Part shown: positions 6,948 through 14,671 of the stretch, piece after piece
Numbering within the stretch: the first letter of the stretch is position 1
How the letters are laid out: each line of letters opens with the position of its first letter
DNA from: Oscillospiraceae bacterium
Lineage (GTDB): Bacteria > Bacillota_A > Clostridia > Oscillospirales > Ruminococcaceae
Direction: 5' to 3'
Assembly: GCA_900766795.1 (NCBI GenBank)
Contig: CAAFWX010000222.1
Span: forward strand, 1 to 17,653
Length of the DNA stretch: 17,653 bases
Notes under the pieces: model-generated
What the model was told of the DNA's origin: nothing
Seen by the model: only the letters and a program-made list of their open reading frames with translations
Databases searched by the model: none
Position numbers and translations under genes: made by a program

Positions 6948-8003
6948 TTATGCAAATTTCAGCGTGATGGTGAAGGTCGTGCCTGCTTCGGGGCTGCTGG
7001 TAACTTCAACAGTACCTCCGCACATCTCAACGATACGCTTCACAAGCGAAAGCCCCAGACCGCAGCCCTTTGTAGCGTGGGAGGAATCCTCCTGATAGAA
7101 CTTGTCGAAGATGTGGGGCAGCGCCTCGGGGGAGATTCCTATTCCGCTGTCGGATACGGTGACGGTGACAAGGTCGTTTTGTCGGCGGCAGGTGACTCTT
7201 ATCGTGCCGCCCACGGGAGTGAACTTTACGGCGTTGTCGAAAAGGTTGTTCCAGACATGGGCGAGAATCTGTTCGTTCCAGTGGATTGAGATTTCCTCCA
7301 TCTGCTCCATGTCGATTTCAATGTCTTTTTCGCTCCAAAGCGGCTCTAAATGCAGCATACAGCTGCGAAGCTGTTCGTCAAGATTGAAGGTCGTTTTCTC
7401 AGAAACAATGTCCTTGTTTTCAAGGCTGGTAAGCAGCATAATATTTGCGGACAGGTCGGACAGGTACTCCGTTTCATCAAGGATTATTTTCGCAAATTCC
7501 TTTTGCTGCTCCGCGCTAAGCTCCCCCTCGTAAAGCTGCCGCGCAAACCCGCGTATGGAGGCAAGCGGCGTCTTGAACTCGTGGGAGAAGTTGGAAATAA
7601 AATCCTTTCGGAAAAGCTCGGTGTTGCGCAGCTCCGTGGACATTCCGTTGAAGTTTTTTATAAGCTGGGAAAGCTCGCGGATAGTGTGCTTCTCGCTGAA
7701 GCCCATCTTGATTTCAGCGGTGTAGTCGCCCGCTGCGACGCGTTTGGTTGCCTTGACCAGCTCCCAAAGTGGGTGGAGCACCGTGTTTCCGATTACGAAC
7801 GACATCAGCACGCCGATGACAATACTCGCAATGACCGAGCCGAGAACACCCAGTGTGTCGTTTGTGCCGTCCGTGACCGCACCGATAACCAGCGTTGCTG
7901 TAAACGACAGCACGTCTGCGCTTGAAATGATGATAAGCGTCAGCAGGCTAAGCTTAAGCCCAAGGCGGTATCTCCCGTCGTGGTGCTTGTGTGTTTTCTT
8001 CAT
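6948..8003 (-). CDS. Sensor histidine kinase with short extracellular loop (HAMP, HisKA, HATPase)
   Basis: The 351-residue membrane kinase has two hydrophobic segments (about 16-43 and 51-76) joined by a loop of under ten residues. A HAMP linker with the conserved proline (HPLWELVKATKRVAAGDY, 77-94) follows. The HisKA domain carries the phospho-acceptor in SHEFKTPL (His141). The ATPase domain has its N-box at NNLFDNAVKF (252-261), G1 at DSGIGI (285-290), an F-box around FDKFYQ (299-304) and G2 at GCGLGL (313-318), so all catalytic motifs look intact. The lack of an extracellular domain suggests an intramembrane-sensing kinase that responds to envelope or membrane state, or to a partner protein. 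Its start codon overlaps the stop of the response regulator gene (ATGA), so the two are a cognate pair. It is the last gene of the operon. Confidence 0.95.
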   Translation of the reverse strand: MKKTHKHHDGRYRLGLKLSLLTLIIISSADVLSFTATLVIGAVTDGTNDTLGVLGSVIASIVIGVLMSFVIGNTVLHPLWELVKATKRVAAGDYTAEIKMGFSEKHTIRELSQLIKNFNGMSTELRNTELFRKDFISNFSHEFKTPLASIRGFARQLYEGELSAEQQKEFAKIILDETEYLSDLSANIMLLTSLENKDIVSEKTTFNLDEQLRSCMLHLEPLWSEKDIEIDMEQMEEISIHWNEQILAHVWNNLFDNAVKFTPVGGTIRVTCRRQNDLVTVTVSDSGIGISPEALPHIFDKFYQEDSSHATKGCGLGLSLVKRIVEMCGGTVEVTSSPEAGTTFTITLKFA

Positions 8004-8680
8004 GGCTTGTCCTTTCGCACCGCCTTGTAGCCAAGACCGCGGACGGTGACAATCTCAAAATCGTCGTTGTCGCGGAAGCGCTCGCGCAGACGGTTGATGT
8101 GCACGTCAACCGTGCGTGCCTCGCTGTCGGTGTCCATGCTCCAAAATTCCTCCATGAGATTTGCGCGGGTAAAGGTTTTGTTCGGGAAGGACAAGAGTTT
8201 AAACAGAATCTGGAACTCCTTTTTCGGCAGGGTAACGCTGTTACCGTCCTTGATGACGGTGAAAGAGTCGTAAATAAGCTCCGTGCCGCCTATGGTGAGC
8301 CGCTGCTCGCGGCTTATCTTCGCGCGTCTGAGCAGCGCCTTTATCCGAAGCAGCATTTCAATCTCATCCACGGGCTTCACCATGAAGTCGTCCGTCCCCA
8401 GCATAAACGCTTTGCGCACATCCTCGGCGGCGTCGCGGGCGGTGATGATGAGCACGGGAATTTCGTTTCCGCTCTCGCGGATTGCTTTCAGGCAGTCGTA
8501 GCCGTCCAGCACCGGCATCATCACATCAAGAATCACAAGGTCGATATGCTCGGAGTCGAGTACCTCGAGCGCCTGTTTTCCGTCTGCGGCGGTGAACGCT
8601 TTGTAGCCGTTCTTTTCGAGATTTATCTCATAAAGTCTGCGAATATGCGCGTGGTCGTCCACCACGAGAATATTGAACAT
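8000..8680 (-). CDS. OmpR/PhoB-family response regulator
   Basis: The 226-residue regulator has a receiver domain (1-115) with acidic pocket Asp9/Asp10, phospho-acceptor Asp52 in VILDVMMP, Thr80 and Lys102 (VKP). A C-terminal winged-helix domain (about 130-225) shows LTKKEF-like LPKKEFQILF, RTVDVHINRLRERF and VRGLGYKA. It should bind DNA directly repeated sites as a phosphorylated dimer and is the partner of the downstream kinase. Its ribosome binding site, AGGTGA, is made of the last codon and stop of the HAD gene, and its ATG starts 4 nt after that stop. It is therefore translationally tied to the biosynthetic genes upstream. No separate promoter was evident between HAD and this gene. Confidence 0.96.
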   Translation of the reverse strand: MFNILVVDDHAHIRRLYEINLEKNGYKAFTAADGKQALEVLDSEHIDLVILDVMMPVLDGYDCLKAIRESGNEIPVLIITARDAAEDVRKAFMLGTDDFMVKPVDEIEMLLRIKALLRRAKISREQRLTIGGTELIYDSFTVIKDGNSVTLPKKEFQILFKLLSFPNKTFTRANLMEEFWSMDTDSEARTVDVHINRLRERFRDNDDFEIVTVRGLGYKAVRKDKP

Positions 8681-8682
8681 TT

Positions 8683-8692
8683 TTTCACCTCA
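8683..8692 (-). promoter_or_regulatory. Ribosome binding site of the response regulator built into the HAD stop codon
   Basis: On the minus strand the HAD gene ends CGA-TTG-AGG-TGA, and AGGTGA followed by AAAA leads straight into the regulator's ATG at 8680. Ribosomes ending on HAD would sit on the regulator's start site, so translational coupling is likely. Confidence 0.7.
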
Positions 8693-9431
8693 ATCGGTCG
8701 TAAAACTGTCGTGTAACAAAATCCGTAAAGCGCTCGCGCGGGTGGGTAAGCTTATTTCGCGCGGTTATCATCTCCTCGGGAATGTCCTCGGGGAAAAGCG
8801 CAGCGTCCGCGATACAAAGCAGCGGAATATCCATCCTGCTGTCGCCCGCGCAGACAACATCCCCCGTTTCTCCCTCGGCGCGAAGCCGCCGGAGCAGCCG
8901 CTTTGCAGCGTCCCCCTTGTTAAGCTTTCGGGGAATTACATACACCTTTTGCCCCGTGAAAAAGGCTTCGGTAAGCGCCCCCGTGTTGAGCCTTGAAAGT
9001 GTAGCTTCGGGGTATCCGCTTTTCGTGAACAAAAACAGCCCGTCCACCAATCTGATTTCAAAGCACCTGTCCGGGTCGCTTTGAAGCGCCGCTTTTGCAA
9101 GGGAAAGTTCCTCGGCGGCTTCTTCTGTAACAGATTTCGCCCATTCAGCCCAAGCGGGGTCGGGAGCGCCGTCCACAAGCAGGTTTCCGCCGTTGTCTGT
9201 GATGGCGTATTTTGGTGAGAAGCCATAGGGAAAGCGTATTCGCAGGTACTGCTCCATGCTTCTTGTGGTGACGGGAATCACGTTTTGAAGCGCGGGAAGC
9301 ACCTCCTGCTGATACGCGGAAATGCAGCTAATCGGCTCGCCGTCTTTTTGCTCTACGATTATATCGGTGGGAGTGCGCCGCTTTGCGGAGAAGATGAGCG
9401 TCCCGTCAAGGTCGGTGAACAGAATTGCCAT
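8685..9431 (-). CDS. HAD-superfamily phosphatase of the Ter-type biosynthetic module
   Basis: The 248-residue haloacid dehalogenase-type hydrolase has motif I FTDLDGT (Asp7 and Asp9), motif II at PVTTRS (Thr55), motif III lysine in LNKGDAAK (Lys172) and motif IV GDSRMD (Asp197 and Asp201). A C2-type cap lies between motifs II and III. It should remove phosphate from a small metabolite. Genes of this type accompany the PRTase/TRSP/StiP enzymes in Ter-associated biosynthetic clusters, and here it directly follows the fusion of those domains, so its substrate is probably the phosphorylated product of that enzyme. Two starts are possible: ATG at 9431, overlapping the upstream TGA by one base, and GTG at 9434, overlapping by four. 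GGGGGA is better spaced for the ATG. Either way the two genes are translationally coupled. Confidence 0.88.
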   Translation of the reverse strand: MAILFTDLDGTLIFSAKRRTPTDIIVEQKDGEPISCISAYQQEVLPALQNVIPVTTRSMEQYLRIRFPYGFSPKYAITDNGGNLLVDGAPDPAWAEWAKSVTEEAAEELSLAKAALQSDPDRCFEIRLVDGLFLFTKSGYPEATLSRLNTGALTEAFFTGQKVYVIPRKLNKGDAAKRLLRRLRAEGETGDVVCAGDSRMDIPLLCIADAALFPEDIPEEMITARNKLTHPRERFTDFVTRQFYDRLR

Positions 9432-11539
9432 CACACGTCCCCCGCATTGCTGATAATTCCGCAGGCGCGGTAGTGCCGCAGCGGATATTCCCGCACCTCA
9501 ACTCCCTTTTCGCGGGCGAGCGCGGCAATGTGCGCGGTGAGCGGGCTGTCAATATCCCTCAGCAGCACCAGCTTCGGAATCCTGCGCAAAAGCACGCGCG
9601 TGGTTTCGCCGATGCTTGGCTTTACGAGGTTTATGTCCGACACGCCGAACCGTGCAGCTATTTCCTCGGTTTCTGCAAGCCCGCTGCCGTCGGCGGGGGC
9701 GCACTCAGGAAGCGTACATTTGCCGTATTCCCGCTCAACGGCGCCGATAAACTCATAGGTTCTGTCCTTGTCGGCAAGTTCGCCGAAGTAGTGCGCGCCG
9801 TGGAAGTCGTCCTCGGAGATTATCCCCTCTTTCAGCACGGTTCTGCTGAACAGCCCCGAAACCACGCTGTTAAGACACGAGCAGGGGATAAAAAGGTCGT
9901 CCCGCGTGCCGTAAATTTCGCAAAGCCCCGCAGGGTCTGCAAGCACCGCAAGCCGCTTGTCAACCTCGGGGAAATCGCGCAGCGCCTCCTCAAGCTGACG
10001 GATAATGGCACCCTTGCCCGTCCAGCCGTCTATGAATTGCAGGTCGGCGGGGGAGTGCCGCGCGAGAATAAAGCGCATTGCTTTTTTGTCAATCCCGCGC
10101 CCGCGAATGATGGAGATGGAGTAGTGCGCAGCGTCCGCACCAAAAAGCCGCTTTATGCAGCGCTTTACGAGAATCCCCACGGGAGTGCCCGCTCTTGCCA
10201 GCGACACCAGCACAGCGTTGTTTCCCTTTTCCTCATAGATATGGCGGGAAACCGCTTCAACCGCCGCCGCAGTAAGCCCTGCCCATGCGGACAAACCGTT
10301 TTCGTACTGCCTAAGGTACTCCGCAGACGGCTCATATTCTGCGGGAAGCAGCTCGGAGTAATGCACTCCGCTTTGTATCAGCGGCTCGCGCCTTTTTGCG
10401 GGAAGCGGCTCAAGCTGCCCTGTGATGTCTTTCAGCAGCAGGGTGCAGTCCTCGGGGCGAATGGAAGTGCGCATTGCTTTCCCGCACCAGCGCACAAGAA
10501 TAACGCGCTTTCCTCCCGCTGCGCCGCACAAAAGTCTTATGGCTTCGGGGTCGGGCGCTTGTGCGTCGGTTAAGATGACTGAAAGGTCGCATGGCTCGCT
10601 GTTATAGAGGAACACCGTCCGCTCGCTGTCGTAAAGGCTCTTAAGCTTTGCGCGGGAGCGTATGGGATAGCCCTCCGCCTGTGCGGGGAGCATGGGGCTT
10701 CGCGTGACGGAGTGCACCCGCACGCTGCCGCGCTTTTCGAGTTCCTCTCCGAGAAAAATCGGCGGCAGGCACAACTCCTCCGTGCCGATAATCTCCGCTG
10801 TGCCGAAATCCCCCGGCATATCGGAAAGCCTTTTGCACAGCCTGCGGCACTCGTCCGCATATTCCGCAGCATTCACCCCCATACGGCTGTCCAGCAGGGC
10901 GTTAAGGGAGATATCGCTGTCGGGGTCGCGGGGGGTGATTTCTCTGTCGGGCAGAAAATCCTCGGGAAAGGGACGCGTGAATACTCCCTCGAAATCCTGC
11001 GCGGCGAAAAGCCTTATTCCGTTTTCCGCGAAACGCTGTCGGCTTTCGCTGCTTGCAATAAACGCGGCGGCGGTTATCGGGCAGCCCTCGGGCAGTACCT
11101 CACGAAGCGCCCGGGCAAGCTTTACTGCGGTTTTCCCTGTCGTAAATTCGTCGTCCACCAGAAAGACGTGCTCCACACCCTCAAAAAACCTCTCCCGTAC
11201 GCACAGTTCATGCCCGACAGCATGGCTGTGGCTCTCCTCGAAATGCAGGCAGCGAAAGTGCGCGGGCAGCTGCTCGCGGGTTGTGCTGACGAACGAGCAG
11301 CGCTCACCGATTACGGCGGCGGTATAAGCGCCGATTCCCACGGCGGTTTCCGCAAAGCCGACAACGGCGCACCTGCCCGCAGGGCAGACCGCCCGCATAG
11401 CTTCGCCCAGCGCAGCAAACTCCCTTGCCGTATCCGACGGCAGGGAGGGGAAGTGCTTGGATTGAAAGGTGTTTACGATAATAAAGTCGCGCAGGGAGTT
11501 GTTTTCGCGTTTTGCAGGGATGAATGGTGAGTTTGTCAT
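9431..11539 (-). CDS. Four-domain fusion: PRTase, TRSP, StiP-type PRTase and PELOTA RNA-binding domain
   Basis: The 702-residue protein combines what are usually two proteins of the Ter-associated biosynthetic module. Residues 20-200 form a phosphoribosyltransferase with the PRPP loop VFLVDDEFTTGKTA (125-138). Residues 245-320 form a TRSP domain, showing EIIGTEEL..PP (249-260) and the literal motif TRSP (279-282). Residues 355-605 are a second phosphoribosyltransferase of the type often annotated 'cysteine protease StiP'. It has the signatures LIQSGVHYSELLP, SLARAGTPVGIL (446-457), SIIRGRGID (476-484) and a PRPP-like loop FIDGWTGKGAI (502-512). Residues 627-694 are a PELOTA-type RNA-binding domain (NLVKPSIGETTRVLLRR, then YRACGII). 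Comparative genomics of Ter systems proposes that these enzymes make a nucleoside-like metabolite; the product is unknown. A GAGGA site precedes the ATG; PHP is 22 nt upstream. Confidence 0.9.
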   Translation of the reverse strand: MTNSPFIPAKRENNSLRDFIIVNTFQSKHFPSLPSDTAREFAALGEAMRAVCPAGRCAVVGFAETAVGIGAYTAAVIGERCSFVSTTREQLPAHFRCLHFEESHSHAVGHELCVRERFFEGVEHVFLVDDEFTTGKTAVKLARALREVLPEGCPITAAAFIASSESRQRFAENGIRLFAAQDFEGVFTRPFPEDFLPDREITPRDPDSDISLNALLDSRMGVNAAEYADECRRLCKRLSDMPGDFGTAEIIGTEELCLPPIFLGEELEKRGSVRVHSVTRSPMLPAQAEGYPIRSRAKLKSLYDSERTVFLYNSEPCDLSVILTDAQAPDPEAIRLLCGAAGGKRVILVRWCGKAMRTSIRPEDCTLLLKDITGQLEPLPAKRREPLIQSGVHYSELLPAEYEPSAEYLRQYENGLSAWAGLTAAAVEAVSRHIYEEKGNNAVLVSLARAGTPVGILVKRCIKRLFGADAAHYSISIIRGRGIDKKAMRFILARHSPADLQFIDGWTGKGAIIRQLEEALRDFPEVDKRLAVLADPAGLCEIYGTRDDLFIPCSCLNSVVSGLFSRTVLKEGIISEDDFHGAHYFGELADKDRTYEFIGAVEREYGKCTLPECAPADGSGLAETEEIAARFGVSDINLVKPSIGETTRVLLRRIPKLVLLRDIDSPLTAHIAALAREKGVEVREYPLRHYRACGIISNAGDV

Positions 11540-11561
11540 TTGGTGTCCTCGGTTTAATGTG

Positions 11562-12251
11562 TTACCACGGAAGCGTTCGCGGAAGCGGAACGACAGTTCC
11601 GTTTAAAAGCTGATTCAGATAATCCTCGGGGCAGTTTATCGGCTCGGGCACGCTTATTCCGCTGCCGAAAAGCTTGTCGAGGTGGTGGGAGTCGCTGCCC
11701 CCCGTTTTTGGCAGCCCGTACATATCGGCATACAGCTCCGCGCGCCGGTTGTAGAAATTGTCGGGGTTATGCGAGCCGTTGATTACCTCAACAGCGTCCA
11801 CGTCGTAGGGGTAGAGGGAGATGTGGTGGATATACGGGTCGCTGCGGAACGGGTGAGCGTGCACGATGAAAGCGCCCATATCTCTTATCGTGCGGAAGAA
11901 TTCCCGCTCGTCGGTGTGCATGATAAGCTGCTCGTTAGCCTTAAGCCAGTCCTTTTCCAGCCCGTAGATGAGCAGGTCGGCGTTGTATACGCAGTACTCA
12001 ATTCCAAAGAACACTTTAAGCCCTATTTTGTCGCCCTCTGCTTTGGCAATCTCGTACCCCTCGCAGTAGCGGTCAACCTTTTCCTCCCAAGGCAGGTCGC
12101 GCGGCACGGAGCAGTTTCCGTTAAACCAGTGGTTGGTGACGAATATACCGTCATAGCCCGCTTCCTTGTGTGCGCGCGCCATCTCTGCGGCGGGTGCGCT
12201 TGAGCAGGCGCTGCCCTCGCGGGTGTGGAGATGTGTTTCGTATTTATACAT
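11562..12251 (-). CDS. PHP-domain metal-dependent phosphoesterase
   Basis: The 229-residue PHP-family hydrolase has HLHT (7-10), the histidine in TNHWF (His41), the metal-bridging glutamate in FFGIEYC (Glu85), HAHPF (131-135) and the C-terminal GSDSHH (185-190). All the usual metal ligands of the trinuclear centre therefore appear present. The family includes histidinol phosphatase and nucleotide or 3'-phosphate esterases; this one has no polymerase or other fused domain. It is the first gene of the operon and lies 22 nt before the PRTase fusion, so it probably acts on a phosphorylated intermediate or nucleotide in the same pathway. The frame is open further upstream, to 12551, but that stretch crosses the promoter and the pnp terminator. 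The ATG at 12251, preceded by AAAGGA and normal in family length, is the start. Confidence 0.88.
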   Translation of the reverse strand: MYKYETHLHTREGSACSSAPAAEMARAHKEAGYDGIFVTNHWFNGNCSVPRDLPWEEKVDRYCEGYEIAKAEGDKIGLKVFFGIEYCVYNADLLIYGLEKDWLKANEQLIMHTDEREFFRTIRDMGAFIVHAHPFRSDPYIHHISLYPYDVDAVEVINGSHNPDNFYNRRAELYADMYGLPKTGGSDSHHLDKLFGSGISVPEPINCPEDYLNQLLNGTVVPLPRTLPW

Positions 12252-12289
12252 CCTATCCGTTTCCTTTCTTGTTCTTTTCTTACATATAG

Positions 12290-12305
12290 CTGTATCTGTC
12301 TGTAT
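12290..12305 (-). repeat. Tandem ATACAG repeat one helical turn apart at the operon start
   Basis: On the minus strand ATACAG occurs at 12305-12300 and again at 12295-12290, a 10-bp period, covering about +1 to +16 of the transcript. OmpR-family regulators often bind direct repeats with a 10-11 bp period, so this may be an autoregulatory site. It could equally be chance. Confidence 0.3.
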
Positions 12306-12311
12306 TCTTCT

Positions 12312-12340
12312 ATTGTACCACAAATAAAGTGTCTTTTCAA
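12312..12340 (-). promoter_or_regulatory. Promoter of the PHP/PRTase-fusion/HAD/two-component operon
   Basis: On the minus strand TTGAAA (12335-12340), a 17-bp spacer and TACAAT (12312-12317); a TG one base before the -10 adds an extended -10 element. An A7 tract immediately upstream of the -35 could act as an UP element. It abuts the pnp terminator. The transcript should start near 12305. Confidence 0.8.
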
Positions 12341-12349
12341 GCTTTTTTT

Positions 12350-12387
12350 GTAAACAAAACCGCCCCCGCAAAATACTGCGGGAGCGG
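12350..12387 (-). terminator. Intrinsic terminator of pnp
   Basis: On the minus strand CCGCTCCCGCA (12387-12377) pairs with TGCGGGGGCGG (12370-12360) around a 6-nt loop, followed by TTTTGTTTA. The stem is 11 bp with one wobble. It ends just before the -35 region of the next operon. Confidence 0.9.
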
Positions 12388-12402
12388 AGAGAAATCTTAG
12401 TA

Positions 12403-14532
12403 TCAGCCGTTGTTCTGGGCTGCCTTTTTCTTTGCCTCGATATCTGCGAGAGCGTCCTTGCGGGAGAGGTTGATTCTGCCCTGAGAGTCGATTTCCATAA
12501 CCTTAACGATAATCTCATCGCCGATGGAAACAACGTCCTCAACCTTTTCAACGCGTCTGTTCTCGAGCTTGGAGATGTGAACCATACCGTCCTTGCCGGG
12601 AGCGATTTCTACGAACGCGCCGAAGTTCATTATGCGAACAACCTTGCCCTTGTAGATTGCGCCAATCTCGGGAGGATTTACGATTGTGCCGATTACCTGC
12701 ACGCAAGCCTTTGCCTTCTCCATATCAACGCCGCAGATGAATACGTTGCCGTCGTCGTCGATGTCGATTTTAACCTCAAAGTCAGCGCACAGCTTCTGGA
12801 TAACCTTTCCGCCTGTGCCTATAACCTCGCGAATCTTGTCCTGAGGAACCTTTGTGGTGAGCATCTTGGGAGCGTACTTGCCGACCTCCTTGCGCGGCTC
12901 GGGGATAGCCTTGAGGATAATCTCGTCAAGGATATAGTCGCGAGCCTTGTGGGTCTTTTCAAACGCGCTCTTGATGATTTCGGGAGTAAGACCGTCAATC
13001 TTCAAATCCATCTGGATAGCAGTGATACCATCGTGAGTACCCGCAACCTTGAAGTCCATATCGCCGAAGAAGTCCTCAACGCCCTGAATATCAACCATGG
13101 TCATCCATCTGTCACCCTCGGTGACAAGACCGCAGGAGATACCAGCAACGGGCTTCTTTATCGGAACGCCTGCGTCCATGAGCGCGAGGGTGGAGCCGCA
13201 TACGGAACCCTGCGATGTGGAGCCGTTGGAGGACAGAACCTCGGAAACAAGCCTTATAGCATAGGGGAACTCCTCAACGGAGGGGATAACGGGAACCAGC
13301 GCTCTTTCAGCCAGCGCGCCGTGACCGATTTCACGTCTGCCGGGGCCTCTGGAAGCCTTTGTTTCGCCTACGGAGTAAGCGGGGAAGTTGTAGTGGTGGA
13401 TATAGCGCTTGCTCTCCTCCTCGTCCAGACCCTCAAGCTTCTGAGCGTCGGAAACGGGACCCAGTGTGCAGACGGTCATAACCTGAGTCTGACCTCTCGT
13501 GAACATACCCGAGCCGTGAACTCTCGGAAGCATACCAACCTCTGCTGCGAGGGGGCGCATCTGGTCGAGGGAACGACCGTCAACGCGCTTGCCGTCGTCC
13601 AGCAGCCAGCGGCGAACAACGAACTTCTGGAGCTTGTACAGGCACTCGTCAATCATAGGAATCTGCTCGGGATAAACCTCGTCGAACTTAGCGTGAACCT
13701 CGTCGTATACGGGGCGCAGACGCTCGTCGCGGACGTTCTTGTCGTCGGTGTCCATAGCGTAGCGAACCTTCTCGATTGCGAAATCGGAGATTGCGTCGAA
13801 CATATCGTGGTCAACTTCCTGGCTCTCGAAAGCAAACTTAGGCTTGCCAATCTGAGCCTGAATGTCCTTGATGAAAGGAATGAGGGACTTTGTGATTTCC
13901 TCGTGACCTGCCATGATAGCCTTGAACATGGTGTCGTCGTCAACCTCGTTTGCGCCTGCCTCAATCATGACAACCTTCTTCTCGGAGGAAGCAACGGTGA
14001 GGTTGAGGTCGGTCTTTGCTCTCTGCTCGAGGTTGGGCATGAGGACAATCTCGCCGTCCACCAGACCAACGCTGATACCGCCGATAGGGCCGTTCCACGG
14101 GATATCGGAGATGGAAACCGCGATGGAAGCGCCAATCATGCCGAGAATCTCGGGAGAGCAGTCGGGGTCAACAGAGAGAACGGTCATTGTGATAGCAACG
14201 TCGTTTCTCATATCCTTGGGGAACAGGGGGCGCATGGGGCGGTCAACAACGCGGGAGGTGAGGATAGCCTTCTCTGAGGGTCTGCCCTCTCTCTTTAGGA
14301 AGCCGCCGGGAATCTTTCCTACTGCGTAGAGCTTCTCCTCGTAGTCAACAGCGAGAGGGAAGAAGTCAACACCGTCGCGGGGCTTAGCGGAAGCAGTAAC
14401 GTTTACCATAACAACCGTTTCGCCGTAGCGAACCCAGCATGAACCGTTGGCAAGACCGCAGCGCTTTCCTGTTTCAACGGTAAGCTCTCTGCCTGCGAAC
14501 ATGGTCTTAAATACTCTGTAATCTTCAAACAT
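12403..14532 (-). CDS. pnp: Polynucleotide phosphorylase (PNPase)
   Basis: The 709-residue 3'-5' exoribonuclease shortens RNA by phosphorolysis and acts in the cytoplasmic mRNA decay machinery. It has two RNase PH-like domains (about 5-145 and 313-535) separated by a helical linker. The second holds SNGSTSQGS (435-443) and the catalytic aspartates in ED..GDMDFKVAGT (Asp487 and Asp493). A KH domain with IGTGGK (571-576) and an S1 domain (about 620-692, KGKVVRIMNFGAFVEI) complete the standard full-length layout. An AAAGGAA ribosome binding site (14542-14548) precedes the ATG. It follows rpsO, the usual bacterial order, with 194 nt between them containing a terminator-like hairpin and a structured leader. 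This suggests partial read-through from rpsO and possible autocontrol at the leader. No convincing separate promoter was found. Confidence 0.97.
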   Translation of the reverse strand: MFEDYRVFKTMFAGRELTVETGKRCGLANGSCWVRYGETVVMVNVTASAKPRDGVDFFPLAVDYEEKLYAVGKIPGGFLKREGRPSEKAILTSRVVDRPMRPLFPKDMRNDVAITMTVLSVDPDCSPEILGMIGASIAVSISDIPWNGPIGGISVGLVDGEIVLMPNLEQRAKTDLNLTVASSEKKVVMIEAGANEVDDDTMFKAIMAGHEEITKSLIPFIKDIQAQIGKPKFAFESQEVDHDMFDAISDFAIEKVRYAMDTDDKNVRDERLRPVYDEVHAKFDEVYPEQIPMIDECLYKLQKFVVRRWLLDDGKRVDGRSLDQMRPLAAEVGMLPRVHGSGMFTRGQTQVMTVCTLGPVSDAQKLEGLDEEESKRYIHHYNFPAYSVGETKASRGPGRREIGHGALAERALVPVIPSVEEFPYAIRLVSEVLSSNGSTSQGSVCGSTLALMDAGVPIKKPVAGISCGLVTEGDRWMTMVDIQGVEDFFGDMDFKVAGTHDGITAIQMDLKIDGLTPEIIKSAFEKTHKARDYILDEIILKAIPEPRKEVGKYAPKMLTTKVPQDKIREVIGTGGKVIQKLCADFEVKIDIDDDGNVFICGVDMEKAKACVQVIGTIVNPPEIGAIYKGKVVRIMNFGAFVEIAPGKDGMVHISKLENRRVEKVEDVVSIGDEIIVKVMEIDSQGRINLSRKDALADIEAKKKAAQNNG

Positions 14533-14571
14533 GTTTTCAAATTCCTTTCAGAAATATTTTCTCAAAGGCAC

Positions 14572-14670
14572 AGCTTTCAGCAGAAAAGTCAGCCGCCGCA
14601 TAAAGCGGGAGCTCAGTTTTTTGCAGAATTCTGCGCCCTTGATGTTTCCTTGCGTTTTGCTGTGAAAGCT
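14572..14670 (-). promoter_or_regulatory. Structured 5' leader of pnp (possible autoregulatory element)
   Basis: An 8-bp inverted repeat, AGCTTTCA (14572-14579) and TGAAAGCT (14663-14670), encloses a hairpin AGCCGCCGC/GCGGGAGCT (14591-14613, 5-nt loop, one mismatch) and a perfect 12-bp palindrome GCAGAATTCTGC (14623-14634). A closed multi-branch structure just before the pnp ribosome binding site recalls the autoregulated pnp leader of enterobacteria, but no sequence similarity is claimed. Confidence 0.4.
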
Positions 14671-14671
14671 A

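Noticed and set aside
9425..10573. Plus-strand open frame opposite the PRTase fusion
   Set aside because: Shadow of the GC-rich third positions of the fusion gene; no ribosome binding site and no similarity to a known family.
12252..12551. Upstream extension of the PHP reading frame
   Set aside because: Would pass through the operon promoter, the pnp terminator and the end of pnp; the ATG at 12251 gives the normal PHP N-terminus.
12577..14277. Long plus-strand open frame (566 codons) opposite pnp
   Set aside because: Antisense to full-length PNPase; no start signals, and composition mirrors the pnp codons.
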